From Acetatifactor muris (GTDB lineage Bacteria > Bacillota > Clostridia > Lachnospirales > Lachnospiraceae), in contig JAMPHD010000001.1 of the NCBI GenBank assembly GCA_023663635.1, positions 136,795-200,794 of the forward strand: a DNA stretch of 64,000 nucleotides. The letters run 5' to 3'. Shown in pieces: positions 1 to 7,917 of the stretch. Under the pieces are notes generated by a model that worked only from the letters and a program-made list of their open reading frames with translations, was not told where the DNA came from and searched no databases. A program made the translations under genes and the position numbers. Numbering within the stretch: the first letter of the stretch is position 1; every line of letters starts with the position of its first letter.

Positions 1-371
1 CACCTGCGCCTGCCCCGCAACCGGCCCCTGCACCCGTCCCGGCAGCCGTACCACAACCAGTGCCCGCACCGCACCCGGCCCCGGCAGCCGCTCAGGTGCA
101 GGCGGGAGACAGAACGCCGGGAGGGCGGGTATACACGCAGCATGGAGCGCAGCGAAGCAATGCGAGAGGTTTTTCTGCGGCGGAAACAGACCGTATTATA
201 GATCAGAACGCCGGGAGGGCAGTGCGGCAAAGGGATGCTCAGACCGGAAACGTGACATTGAGACATCAGGACGGGCGGGGCAATACGGTGATCACAGATG
301 CGGCAAGAACACGGATTGTCACGGTATATTCGCATCCTGCAAACCGAAACGGAGGTAATTATATTCCTTAG
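1..371 (+). CDS. 3' end of a polymorphic-toxin-like protein, BECR-type RNase-like C-terminus (partial)
   Basis: The reading frame is open from the window edge (codons in phase with base 3) to a TAG at 369-371, so the true start lies upstream. The visible part opens with about 30 residues of Pro/Ala-rich linker and ends in a compact domain of about 80 residues. The pattern QHGAQRSNARGFS, then TGNVTLRHQDGRGN, then TRIVTVYS resembles the small Barnase-EndoU-colicin E5/D-RelE-like domains found at the C-termini of polymorphic toxins and some phage proteins: an R..RGF helix followed by strands ending in IVTVY. A Pro-rich linker before such a domain is typical of secreted or contact-dependent toxins. 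The next gene starts 38 bp downstream and could encode its immunity protein. Fold and activity are inferred from residue pattern only, and the delivery domains are outside the window. Confidence 0.5.
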   Translation, partial: PAPAPQPAPAPVPAAVPQPVPAPHPAPAAAQVQAGDRTPGGRVYTQHGAQRSNARGFSAAETDRIIDQNAGRAVRQRDAQTGNVTLRHQDGRGNTVITDAARTRIVTVYSHPANRNGGNYIP

Positions 372-409
372 AAGTGGTTTTCGTGAGGGAAGGAATTCGG
401 GAGGTATCA

Positions 410-748
410 ATGGAGAGAAATTTTTTACAATTATACCGCAACTTCAGATCAAAGATCGATTTGGGCATGAAGGAGGACGCGCGCGCGTTTTGGCAGGATA
501 TAGACGGAGTGCGGAACTGCGACATATGGGAGGACGCGGATGAGATCTTATACATTCACGCGGTCTTGGAAGATTTTTCCGGACCGGCTGCGGACAGATT
601 GTTCTTTGATTTTATGAATTTTGTGAGATATGACGGCATGAATCTGTATTTTATGGAAAGGTTTGAGACAGAGAGGAGATATCATTTCCTCACGTCTGCC
701 GCGGGAGATGGATCGGATGGAACTAAGATGGAGATCCGGATACGATAG
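410..748 (+). CDS. Small acidic protein, candidate immunity protein for the upstream toxin-like gene
   Basis: This encodes 112 residues. The ATG at 410 was chosen because GGGAGGT lies just before it; an in-frame GTG at 374 has no ribosome-binding site. The protein is rich in acidic and aromatic residues (for example the stretch FWQDIDGVRNCDIWEDADE) with no signal peptide or membrane segment, so it should be cytoplasmic. I do not recognise a family. It follows the toxin-like gene by 38 bp on the same strand, the usual place for a cognate immunity protein. That role is inferred from position, size and acidity, not from sequence similarity. It could equally be an unrelated small protein. Confidence 0.55.
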   Translation: MERNFLQLYRNFRSKIDLGMKEDARAFWQDIDGVRNCDIWEDADEILYIHAVLEDFSGPAADRLFFDFMNFVRYDGMNLYFMERFETERRYHFLTSAAGDGSDGTKMEIRIR

Positions 749-766
749 GGGCTTTCATGAAAACTA

Positions 767-795
767 TTGACATATGCGCATAAAATGCGCATAAT
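767..795 (+). promoter_or_regulatory. hicAB promoter with twin palindromic operator
   Basis: A -35 box TTGACA (767-772) and -10 box CATAAT (790-795) are separated by 17 bp. Two copies of the perfect 8-bp palindrome ATGCGCAT (774-781 and 785-792) sit in the spacer and over the -10 box. Their centres are 11 bp apart, one helical turn. This is the expected geometry for an autorepressing HicB ribbon-helix-helix dimer pair. Confidence 0.75.
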
Positions 796-816
796 TAAGC
801 ATGAGGAGGGCGAAAT

Positions 817-990
817 ATGAAAACAAAAGACCTCGTCAGAATGTTGGAAAACAATGGATGGAATTTTAAACGGCATGGTACAGACCATGATATTTATATA
901 AAAGGTACAGAACGCGAGAGCATTCCAAGACATATTGAGATAAAAGAAAACTTGGCAAAATCTATTATCAAAAGGCGCGGGTTGAAATAA
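817..990 (+). CDS. hicA: HicA-family mRNA interferase toxin
   Basis: This is a 57-residue protein with the compact dsRBD-like HicA (YcfA) layout: an N-terminal helix (MKTKDLVRMLENNGW), a strand carrying the conserved histidine region (FKRHGTDHDIYIKG), and a basic C-terminal helix ending in KRRGLK. HicA toxins cleave mRNA, and the conserved histidine is their catalytic residue; here it lies in the RHGTDHDIY segment. The ATG at 817 is preceded by GAGGAGGG. The antitoxin gene follows 26 bp downstream, in the toxin-first order usual for hicAB. The shared promoter at 767-795 carries a palindromic operator, so the pair is probably autoregulated. Confidence is high for the family; activity is not shown by sequence. 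Confidence 0.85.
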   Translation: MKTKDLVRMLENNGWNFKRHGTDHDIYIKGTERESIPRHIEIKENLAKSIIKRRGLK

Positions 991-1016
991 ACCCGCCCAA
1001 AACAGGAGGTGTTTTT

Positions 1017-1415
1017 ATGAAAAATTCGTATCCCATTATTTTGATTCCGGATAAGGTTGGCTATGTGGTATATATTCCGGATTTTAATATAAATACCGAG
1101 GGAGATACCCTGACAGAAGCAATTGAAATGGCAAGGGATGCAATAGGCGTCGTCGGAATTGATATGGAAGATGAGGGGGAAGTTCTTCCGGAGCCGACGG
1201 TGTTTTCAGAGGTAAAGACGGATTCAGCAACAGATATTGTCACTCTCGTTGATGTGGACTTTGGAGAGTACCGCAGGAAAAATGATATGAAGTCGGTAAA
1301 AAAGAACTGCACGATACCATCATGGCTGAATTTTGAAGCTGAAAAAGCAGGAATTAACTTTTCTGCAATTTTGACGGCAGCGCTCAAAAGTGAGTTAAAG
1401 ATCCGGAACAGATAG
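1017..1415 (+). CDS. hicB: HicB-family antitoxin
   Basis: The 132-residue protein has two parts. Residues 1-70 form the partial RNase H-like HicB fold, with the characteristic opening YPIILIPDKVGYVVYIPDF and a DTLTEAIEMARDAI helix. The last 45 residues look like a ribbon-helix-helix DNA-binding domain (KKNCTIPSWLNFEAEKAGIN). HicB binds and blocks the HicA toxin and represses the shared promoter. The start at 1017 has a strong AGGAGGT ribosome-binding site. It is co-transcribed with hicA and ends before the hairpin at 1461-1493. Confidence 0.88.
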   Translation: MKNSYPIILIPDKVGYVVYIPDFNINTEGDTLTEAIEMARDAIGVVGIDMEDEGEVLPEPTVFSEVKTDSATDIVTLVDVDFGEYRRKNDMKSVKKNCTIPSWLNFEAEKAGINFSAILTAALKSELKIRNR

Positions 1416-1460
1416 AGTCTGTCGGCAGATTATATAATGGTGCGGGTTTGTTTTATTGAA

Positions 1461-1493
1461 CAACGGGCAGTTCGCAAAGCGTACTGCCCGTTG
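1461..1493. terminator. Bidirectional hairpin terminator, dispersed AACGGGCAGT repeat copy 1
   Basis: An 11-bp perfect stem (1461-1471 with 1483-1493) is extended by an inner CGC-AAA-GCG. It lies between the convergent hicB and the minus-strand gene ending at 1498. Related hairpins occur at 23388-23435 and 48043-48074. Confidence 0.7.
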
Positions 1494-1497
1494 TCTG

Positions 1498-1974
1498 TTA
1501 TTTTACGGGTTTGGCACCGCCCTTTTCCTGAATGGCCGCCCCAACGCGCTTGAAAAATCCTTTCTTTTTCTCGGGAGCCTTTTCCACTCTGCCATGAAGA
1601 CCCTTCACATCCAGAATGTAGATGCCGCTGACCACTGCCTTGACCTCTTTCTTCACAGGGATGGAATCAAAGATCTTCTCATCACTGATGAGGGAGAGGA
1701 TCTGAGGTCCCACCTTGGCTTTCACGATGGGCAGCTTCGTGTTGCGCATCAGCTTGGGCGCCTCGTCCAGAACGATCTGTGGCAGTCCCGATTCTTTTAG
1801 TTTCATGCGTTTCTTGTCAATGATCAGCATGGAGACGGTCTGCTTGTTGGCCTCCATGAGTTCCTGTTGTTCGGCCTGTTTCTTCTGGGCCTTTCGGCCG
1901 AGAAAATACATGATCGTGAGGGTGACGACCACAACGGCCAGTATCACCAATAATACAATTGTTCCTGTCTTCAT
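1498..1974 (-). CDS. Single-pass membrane protein of unknown function
   Basis: About 158 residues. An N-terminal hydrophobic helix (TGTIVLLVILAVVVVTLTI) is followed by a basic, Lys/Gln-rich stretch, a charged mixed domain and a basic C-terminus containing PEKKKGFFKRVGAAIQEKG. Topology is probably N-out with a cytoplasmic domain, resembling YajC-like small anchored proteins in layout only. Two starts are possible: ATG 1980 (MKMK) and ATG 1974; GGGG precedes 1974 at better spacing, so 1974 was chosen. It is monocistronic, convergent with hicB and divergent from cls. I do not recognise a named family. Confidence 0.75.
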   Translation of the reverse strand: MKTGTIVLLVILAVVVVTLTIMYFLGRKAQKKQAEQQELMEANKQTVSMLIIDKKRMKLKESGLPQIVLDEAPKLMRNTKLPIVKAKVGPQILSLISDEKIFDSIPVKKEVKAVVSGIYILDVKGLHGRVEKAPEKKKGFFKRVGAAIQEKGGAKPVK

Positions 1975-2165
1975 CTTCATCCCCGTTTCTGCGCCGCGTT
2001 TTCGGCTTGGTTGGGTGGCGGACGGCGCGGGACCACCAACCGCAGGACAGATCGCCGATTTTATTTTACTCTTTTCGCTAATGATTACTATAACACAAAA
2101 CATAGCGGATTCGCAACTCAAACCGTGAAATCCACAAAATGAATGTATGGCGTAAAGGCGGGAAC

Positions 2166-2216
2166 TATGGTATGATAAGTCCATATTCAAGGCTGTCAGC
2201 GGCCGGATGGCCATAA
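2166..2216 (-). repeat. Inverted distant copy of the repeat found at 29678-29861
   Basis: Read on the minus strand, this stretch matches about 45 bases of the repeat unit at 29740-29795 (GGCCGCTGACAGCCTTGAAT and flanks), with small indels. It lies in the gap between the divergent membrane-protein gene and cls. Confidence 0.75.
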
Positions 2217-2237
2217 ATTGCGAAAGGACCGTTCGAT

Positions 2238-3701
2238 ATGTGGGAGATTATCAGGGAAGTCATGGTCTTCATCTTTCAGCATTTTCTCATATGGAATATG
2301 CTGTTTGCAGTCAGTATCGTCTTTTTTGAGCGCAGAGACCCCAAGAGTGTCTGGGCATGGCTGCTCCTGCTCTTTTTTATCCCGGGCCTGGGGTTTGTCT
2401 TCTATCTGCTGATCGGACAGAACATGAGGAAACGTAAGATGTTTCGGGTGAAGGAGGTGGAGGATCATCTCAGCGAGGCCATCCGACAGCAGGAGCATCA
2501 GCTCAAGACCGGGGAGCCTGCGGCGCAGAACCCGGACATAAACGGGTTTACGGATCTGATCATGTACAATCTGGAGCTCTCCGGATCGGTGCTCACCAAT
2601 GACAACGACATTGATATTTTTACGGATGGAAATGACAAATATGACGCGCTGATCGAGGATATGAGGAGCGCGCAGCATTTTATACACATCCAATATTATA
2701 TTATCCGCAATGACGTGCTCTTTAACCGCATTGTGCAGGTGTTGGCGGAGAAAGCCGCGGAGGGCGTGGAGGTCAGGATACTCTTTGACGCCATGGGTTG
2801 CCGTTCCGTGCCGCACAGCTATTGGCGCAAGCTGAATGCCATGGGCATCCGGACGGCGGAATTTTTCCCGGCTTGGATGCGCAGATTTCAGTTGCGCGTC
2901 AATTACCGAAACCACCGTAAGATCGTTGTGATCGATAACCGTGTGGCTTATGTGGGCGGCTTTAATATCGGCAAGGAATATATAGATCTGGATGAAAAAT
3001 TCGGTCATTGGAGAGACACGCATCTCCGCGTCCGGGGCACGGGGGTCGGCGATCTGCAGCTGCGCTTTCTGCTGGACTGGAATTATGCCGCGAGGGAAAA
3101 TCTCTTCCAAAACGATGAGCTGTTTGAGGGCATCACGCCCGGCACGAGAGATCACTGTGAGATGCAGGTCATCAGCAGCGGACCCGATCACATGGCGGAG
3201 CAGATCCGGGACAATTATCTGCGCCTGATCTCGAAGGCGGAGCAGAGTATTTATATCCAGACGCCCTATTTCATTCCGGACGAATCCATTCTGAACGCGC
3301 TGAAGATCGCGGTGCGCTCGGGGATCGAGGTCAATATCATGATCCCCTGCAAGCCGGATCATCCCTTCGTCTACTGGGCGACTTTCTCCTATGTGGGCGA
3401 GTTGGTGATGGCGGGGGCCAAATGTTATACCTACAACAACGGTTTCCTGCACAGCAAAGGCATGGTGGTGGACGGCAGGGTATTGTGCTACGGCACCGCC
3501 AATATGGATATTCGCAGTTTTGCCCTGAACTTTGAGGTCAATGTTGTCGTCTATAATCATGAGAAGGCCCGGGAGATGGAGGAAATCTTCACGGAGGATC
3601 TGAAAAAATGCACAAGGATCACCAGGGATCAGTATGCGGGACGCAAACTGCGGGTGCGTTTGAAAGAGCAGGTCTGCAGGCTTCTGTCGCCGTTGCTGTA
3701 G
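2238..3701 (+). CDS. cls: Cardiolipin synthase (phospholipase D family)
   Basis: A 487-residue membrane enzyme that joins two phosphatidylglycerols into cardiolipin and glycerol. Two N-terminal transmembrane helices (about residues 10-30 and 37-60) anchor it. Two complete HxKx4D motifs form the active site: H226/K228/D233 in NHRKIVVIDN and H405/K407/D412 in FLHSKGMVVDG. Each is followed by the usual GGxN- or GTANMD-type segment. Length and architecture match bacterial Cls. The start at 2238 follows a GAAAGGA ribosome-binding site. The gene appears monocistronic. Confidence 0.93.
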   Translation: MWEIIREVMVFIFQHFLIWNMLFAVSIVFFERRDPKSVWAWLLLLFFIPGLGFVFYLLIGQNMRKRKMFRVKEVEDHLSEAIRQQEHQLKTGEPAAQNPDINGFTDLIMYNLELSGSVLTNDNDIDIFTDGNDKYDALIEDMRSAQHFIHIQYYIIRNDVLFNRIVQVLAEKAAEGVEVRILFDAMGCRSVPHSYWRKLNAMGIRTAEFFPAWMRRFQLRVNYRNHRKIVVIDNRVAYVGGFNIGKEYIDLDEKFGHWRDTHLRVRGTGVGDLQLRFLLDWNYAARENLFQNDELFEGITPGTRDHCEMQVISSGPDHMAEQIRDNYLRLISKAEQSIYIQTPYFIPDESILNALKIAVRSGIEVNIMIPCKPDHPFVYWATFSYVGELVMAGAKCYTYNNGFLHSKGMVVDGRVLCYGTANMDIRSFALNFEVNVVVYNHEKAREMEEIFTEDLKKCTRITRDQYAGRKLRVRLKEQVCRLLSPLL

Positions 3702-3786
3702 ATCCCGTCGGATCTGCCAACTTGCGGGGGCTTGTGGGCGAAGAGCAGGTTTGTTGGCAAAAGGGCTTTTAAAGGTAAGGTTTTTG

Positions 3787-3803
3787 TGGTATAACTGTAT
3801 AAT
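3787..3803 (+). promoter_or_regulatory. Extended -10 promoter for the PPIase lipoprotein gene
   Basis: TGGTATAAC (3787-3795) is immediately followed by a second -10-like TATAAT (3798-3803), about 50 bp before the start codon. No good -35 box is seen. The TGGTATAAT form recurs upstream of several other genes in the window. Confidence 0.45.
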
Positions 3804-3851
3804 AGAGAAGTATATATGACTGATCGAGAATGAGTGGAAACGAGGAGAATT

Positions 3852-4952
3852 ATGAAAAAAAGAAAAATCTGTCTGTTGGCGTTGGCCATGGGCGCCATGT
3901 TGATCTGCGGATGCGGGAATGACGATGCGGCGCGTAGCGGTGAAGAGAGTGGAGAGGAGAGTCTTGCGCCGGAAATTTCTTCCGGAAGTGTCGTCAATGC
4001 GTCGGACTATGTGACATTGGGAGAGTACAAGGGACTGCAGCTCGATATGGTGCCGGAAGTGATCGAGGACTTGGATGTCGAGATCGAGATGAAACAGTTC
4101 TATTTTGCCTATGTGACGACTGAGGAAGGCATTACGGATCGTCCGGTGGAGCTCATGGACATGACCAATATCGACTATGAGGGCAAGAAGGATGGCGTGG
4201 CATTTAGCGGAGGCACTGCGCAGGGAGCCAATCTCCTGATCGGATCGGGACAGTTTATCGAGGGATTTGAGGAGGGGCTCATCGGCGTGATGCCCGGGGA
4301 GACCGTGGATCTGAACCTGACGTTCCCCGCGGGTTATCAAAATGCCGAGTTGGCCGGACAGGATGTGGTCTTTACCGTCACGGTGAATTTTATCCCCGAG
4401 ATGCAGGATGAGAGAGTGGGTGAGCTCGGCATTCCCGGAGTGACCACGTTGGAAGGACTGCAGACCTATGTGCGGGATTTTATGGAGGAGCAGGCTCACA
4501 GCGATTACCTCACTGCCGCAGGCGATGCCATTATGACGCAGTTGGTGGAGAATTGCGTGTTCGCGGAGGAACTCCCGGAAGACATGGTGGCCTCTAACCG
4601 TCAACTATACGCCTTAATGTTGGACGCGAATGCCTCCTATTACGGAATGACCGGCGAGGCGTACGCGCAGATGTTCGGAATGGATTATGAGGCCATGTTG
4701 GACGAATCCGCGCAACAATATACCAAGGAGGTTTTGGCCGTCAGAGCCATAGCCGATAAAGAAGGATTGAATATCTCGGATGAGAGTCTGGACGAGCGGC
4801 TGCAGGAGTATGCGGAGTCAGCCGGAGTCACGGTGGACGATCTGCTTGTATCGGGGCTCACCAAGGAAAATTTCAGGGACAGCCTTCTGTATGAGGATGT
4901 GTTGGACTTTCTGTTGGAGAACTCGGAGACCATAGTGATCATCGGAGATTAG
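3852..4952 (+). CDS. Lipoprotein peptidyl-prolyl isomerase, FKBP type, with trigger-factor-like C-terminus
   Basis: A 366-residue surface lipoprotein. The N-terminus has a signal sequence with a probable lipobox ICGC (Cys21), then an acidic Ser/Glu-rich linker. Residues about 85-190 form an FKBP domain: VELMDMTNIDYEGKKDGVAF, then LIGSGQFIEGFEEGLIGVMPGE and a closing strand VVFTVTV. The remaining Glu-rich helical part resembles the trigger factor C-terminal chaperone arm, and no ribosome-binding N-domain is present. It should catalyse proline isomerisation in secreted proteins outside the membrane, analogous to PrsA but with an FKBP catalytic domain. ATG 3852 was chosen for its GAGGAGA ribosome-binding site over an upstream in-frame GTG. 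asnS follows 43 bp later. Confidence 0.85.
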   Translation: MKKRKICLLALAMGAMLICGCGNDDAARSGEESGEESLAPEISSGSVVNASDYVTLGEYKGLQLDMVPEVIEDLDVEIEMKQFYFAYVTTEEGITDRPVELMDMTNIDYEGKKDGVAFSGGTAQGANLLIGSGQFIEGFEEGLIGVMPGETVDLNLTFPAGYQNAELAGQDVVFTVTVNFIPEMQDERVGELGIPGVTTLEGLQTYVRDFMEEQAHSDYLTAAGDAIMTQLVENCVFAEELPEDMVASNRQLYALMLDANASYYGMTGEAYAQMFGMDYEAMLDESAQQYTKEVLAVRAIADKEGLNISDESLDERLQEYAESAGVTVDDLLVSGLTKENFRDSLLYEDVLDFLLENSETIVIIGD

Positions 4953-4995
4953 GAGTGCGTGAGAGGCAAAGAAGAGGGTAAAGGAGAGGATCGAA

Positions 4996-6387
4996 ATGAA
5001 CCTGACGGATATCAAAGATCTGTATCGCAATAAGGAAGACTACATCGGAAAGGAAGTGACGGTCGGCGGTTGGGTGCGTAACAACCGGGACTCCAAGACG
5101 TTTGGATTTTTGGTGATCAACGACGGAACTTTTTTTGAACCTCTGCAGGTGGTGTATGGGGATTCTCTGGAAAATTTTGACATGCTGCGCAAGATGAATG
5201 TGGGCGCGGCGGTGATCGTCCGAGGGACGATCGTGGCCACGCCGGACGCCAAGCAGCCCTTTGAACTGCAGGCTATAGAGGTGATGGTGGAGGGACCCTC
5301 CGCCGCGGATTATCCCCTGCAGAAGAAAAGACATTCCTTTGAATATCTGCGAACCATTTCCCATCTGCGTCCCCGCACCAACACGTTTCAGGCCGTGTTC
5401 CGCGTGCGCTCGCTGATCGCGTATGCCATTCATACTTTCTTTATGGAGCGGGGATTCGTGTATGTGCATACGCCTCTGATCACGGGCAGCGACTGTGAGG
5501 GAGCGGGAGAGATGTTTCAGGTCACGACGTTGGACTTAAACGCCCCGCCCCGCAGGGAGGACGGCAGTATTGACTACTCGCAGGATTTTTTTGGAAAACA
5601 GACGAATCTCACTGTGAGCGGACAGTTGAATGTGGAGACCTATGCCTTTGCCTTCAAAAATGTGTATACTTTCGGCCCCACTTTCCGGGCGGAGAACTCC
5701 AATACCACCCGCCATGCGGCGGAGTTTTGGATGATCGAGCCGGAGATGGCGTTTGCCGATCTGACGGACGACATGATCCTGGCGGAGAGCATGTTGAAGT
5801 ATGTGATCCGCTATGTGTTGGAGAACGCGCCCGAGGAGATGGCGTTCTTTAATCAGTTTGTGGACAAGGGACTGATCGAGAGACTGAATCATGTGGTCAA
5901 CTCCGATTTCGGTCATGTGACCTATACCGAGGCCATTGAGATTCTGGAGAAACACAATGATGAGTTTGACTACAAGGTGTTCTGGGGCTGCGATCTGCAG
6001 ACGGAGCATGAGAGATATCTGACGGAGACGGAGTTCAAGCGCCCCGTGTTCGTCACGGACTATCCCAAGGAGATCAAGGCATTCTATATGAAACTCAACG
6101 AGGACGGCAAGACGGTGGCGGCCATGGATTGTCTGGTGCCCGGAATCGGTGAGATCATCGGCGGCAGTCAGCGCGAGGATCAATTGGAGGTGTTGGAGGC
6201 GCGGATGGACGAGATGGGACTCAACAAAGAGGATTATGATTTCTATCTGGATCTGCGCAGATACGGGTCGGTGCGCCACGCCGGATTCGGTCTGGGCTTT
6301 GAGAGATGCGTGATGTATCTGACCGGCATGGGAAATATCCGGGATGTCATTCCTTTTCCCAGAACCGTAAATAACTGTGAACTGTGA
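4996..6387 (+). CDS. asnS: Asparaginyl-tRNA synthetase
   Basis: A 463-residue class IIb aminoacyl-tRNA synthetase that charges tRNA-Asn. The N-terminal OB-fold anticodon-binding domain starts at [19 protein letters not shown]. Class II motif 2 is visible as [20 protein letters not shown], and motif 3 as [16 protein letters not shown] near the C-terminus. The length matches bacterial AsnS, and the Asn-type motif distinguishes it from AspS. The gap to the upstream gene is short and has no T-box leader, so it is probably co-transcribed from the PPIase promoter. An NlpC hydrolase gene follows after 36 bp. Confidence 0.96.
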   Translation: MNLTDIKDLYRNKEDYIGKEVTVGGWVRNNRDSKTFGFLVINDGTFFEPLQVVYGDSLENFDMLRKMNVGAAVIVRGTIVATPDAKQPFELQAIEVMVEGPSAADYPLQKKRHSFEYLRTISHLRPRTNTFQAVFRVRSLIAYAIHTFFMERGFVYVHTPLITGSDCEGAGEMFQVTTLDLNAPPRREDGSIDYSQDFFGKQTNLTVSGQLNVETYAFAFKNVYTFGPTFRAENSNTTRHAAEFWMIEPEMAFADLTDDMILAESMLKYVIRYVLENAPEEMAFFNQFVDKGLIERLNHVVNSDFGHVTYTEAIEILEKHNDEFDYKVFWGCDLQTEHERYLTETEFKRPVFVTDYPKEIKAFYMKLNEDGKTVAAMDCLVPGIGEIIGGSQREDQLEVLEARMDEMGLNKEDYDFYLDLRRYGSVRHAGFGLGFERCVMYLTGMGNIRDVIPFPRTVNNCEL

Positions 6388-6423
6388 GACACCATGTTGC
6401 GACAAGAGAGATGAGAGGATCAC

Positions 6424-7632
6424 ATGAAGAGAAGACTGCAAAAGTTGTTGAGTTTCCTGGTGGTTTCGGCACTGACCGTCTCTGTGGTGAAAGCCGGATG
6501 GGATCATTCCATTTTAGCCGAGGCGACTTCCATAAAGGACGTGCAGCAGAATATTGAAACACTGACAAGTCAGATCAGTCAGATCAACCAAAATATCGAA
6601 AATATGGAGGAAGAGCAGGATATTCTCGAGGAGGAGATGGCGGATCTGAACGCGGAGATCATCAACACCATGACCAGTATCGGCATGAAGGAGGACGAGA
6701 TCGTCGAGAAAGAGATGGAGATCGCCGACAAGGCGGCCGGGATAGAGGAGACCTCCGTGCAGTACGAGGAGGTCAAGGCTCAGGCTGAGCAGCAGTATGA
6801 CGATATGGTGGTGCGATTGCGCAAGATGTACGAGACCGGAGAGGAGAGCGGGCTGCAGCTTTTGCTCTCGGGCACGGGGCTGAGCGATCTGCTCAACCGC
6901 ATGGATTATGTGGAGGCCGTGTACGAGTACGACCGTTCCAAGCTGAATGAGTATGAGGCGACACAGAATTATGTGTTGGAACTCTGGAATCAGTTGGAAG
7001 TGGAAAAGTTGGAATTGGAGGATGCCAAGGCCGCTCTGGAGATCGACAGGGAGAATCTGGAGGTTCAGAAGGCAGAGCTGAATGGGATGCTCGACAAAAA
7101 GAAAGCACAGTCCGCCAACTATGATGCAGAGATCAAGAAGGCCCGACAGGAGGCCAATGTGGCCAAGAAACAGCTCCAACAGGAGCAGCAGGAGCTGAAG
7201 AGATTGCAGGCGGCGGGCAAGACGAGCAATGCGGCAAGCGGCACCTATATTACGGATTATAATTCCATTGTGGACAGCGCCTCGGGGAGCGATCTGGGCA
7301 AACAGGTTGCCAAGTATGCCCTTCAATATGTGGGAAATCCCTATGTGGCGGGAGGCACCAGCCTCACCAACGGGGCGGATTGTTCCGGATTTACCTATCG
7401 GGTGTACAGTGATTTTGGATACAGGCTCCCCCGCACCTCCACGGAGCAGCGCAACGCGGGAACGGGCGTGAGTTACAGCGAAGCGCAGCCGGGAGACCTG
7501 ATCTGTTACAGCGGCCATGTGGCGCTCTATATCGGTGGCGGCAAGATCGTTCACGCCAGTACGGAGCGGACGGGGATCAAGGTGGGAAACGCGGAGTACA
7601 AGACCATTCTTGCGGTACGGAGGATTATATAA
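6424..7632 (+). CDS. Secreted coiled-coil NlpC/P60 peptidoglycan hydrolase
   Basis: A 402-residue protein with an N-terminal signal peptide (basic MKRRLQK, then a hydrophobic run to about residue 30). Residues about 35-265 are a long heptad-rich coiled coil of the CwlO/PcsB type. A linker leads to a C-terminal NlpC/P60 endopeptidase domain with Cys320 (GADCSGFTYR), His365 (SGHVALYIG) and His377 (IVHAS). Such enzymes cut stem peptides in peptidoglycan, and the coiled coil commonly binds FtsEX, which controls activity; that partnership is inferred from the family. It follows asnS by 36 bp and is ended by the hairpin at 7710-7760. Confidence 0.9.
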   Translation: MKRRLQKLLSFLVVSALTVSVVKAGWDHSILAEATSIKDVQQNIETLTSQISQINQNIENMEEEQDILEEEMADLNAEIINTMTSIGMKEDEIVEKEMEIADKAAGIEETSVQYEEVKAQAEQQYDDMVVRLRKMYETGEESGLQLLLSGTGLSDLLNRMDYVEAVYEYDRSKLNEYEATQNYVLELWNQLEVEKLELEDAKAALEIDRENLEVQKAELNGMLDKKKAQSANYDAEIKKARQEANVAKKQLQQEQQELKRLQAAGKTSNAASGTYITDYNSIVDSASGSDLGKQVAKYALQYVGNPYVAGGTSLTNGADCSGFTYRVYSDFGYRLPRTSTEQRNAGTGVSYSEAQPGDLICYSGHVALYIGGGKIVHASTERTGIKVGNAEYKTILAVRRII

Positions 7633-7709
7633 TTCATAATCCGATTATCTGATTCTACCATTCCTAAAAATAATTTGCTGGACAAAATATAGTCAGCATG
7701 ATATGCTTT

Positions 7710-7760
7710 AAGCAAGGTTTTTGATGAGAGTTGCATTGCAATATCACCAAAACCTTGCTT
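7710..7760 (+). terminator. Rho-independent-type terminator
   Basis: A 12-bp stem AAGCAAGGTTTT (7710-7721) pairs with AAAACCTTGCTT (7749-7760), followed by TCTTATTTT. It lies 78 bp after the NlpC/P60 hydrolase gene. Confidence 0.75.
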
Positions 7761-7917
7761 TCTTATTTTGGGCGGAGCGCGATAGTCGCCGCTCATCACT
7801 TGGGGCCGTATCGGCCCGGTATTCCCACTTTAATGCAGACTGTTACATTGTGTATGTGATTGAAGGAGTGTTGTATGGCTCGGATTTAGAGCTGTCCACA
7901 AAGGAGAAAAACAGAAT

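Noticed and set aside
2196..4604. A very long open frame on the minus strand across cls and the PPIase lipoprotein
   Set aside because: It is antisense to two well-supported genes, His/Arg/Leu-rich in a way typical of reverse-frame shadows, and matches no protein pattern. Similar antisense frames at 14986-17052, 52838-54193, 54252-55958 and 58958-60769 were rejected for the same reason.
4953..4995. Possible T-box leader before asnS
   Set aside because: The gap is only 43 bp and lacks a T-box sequence or terminator; the gene is probably expressed from the upstream operon.
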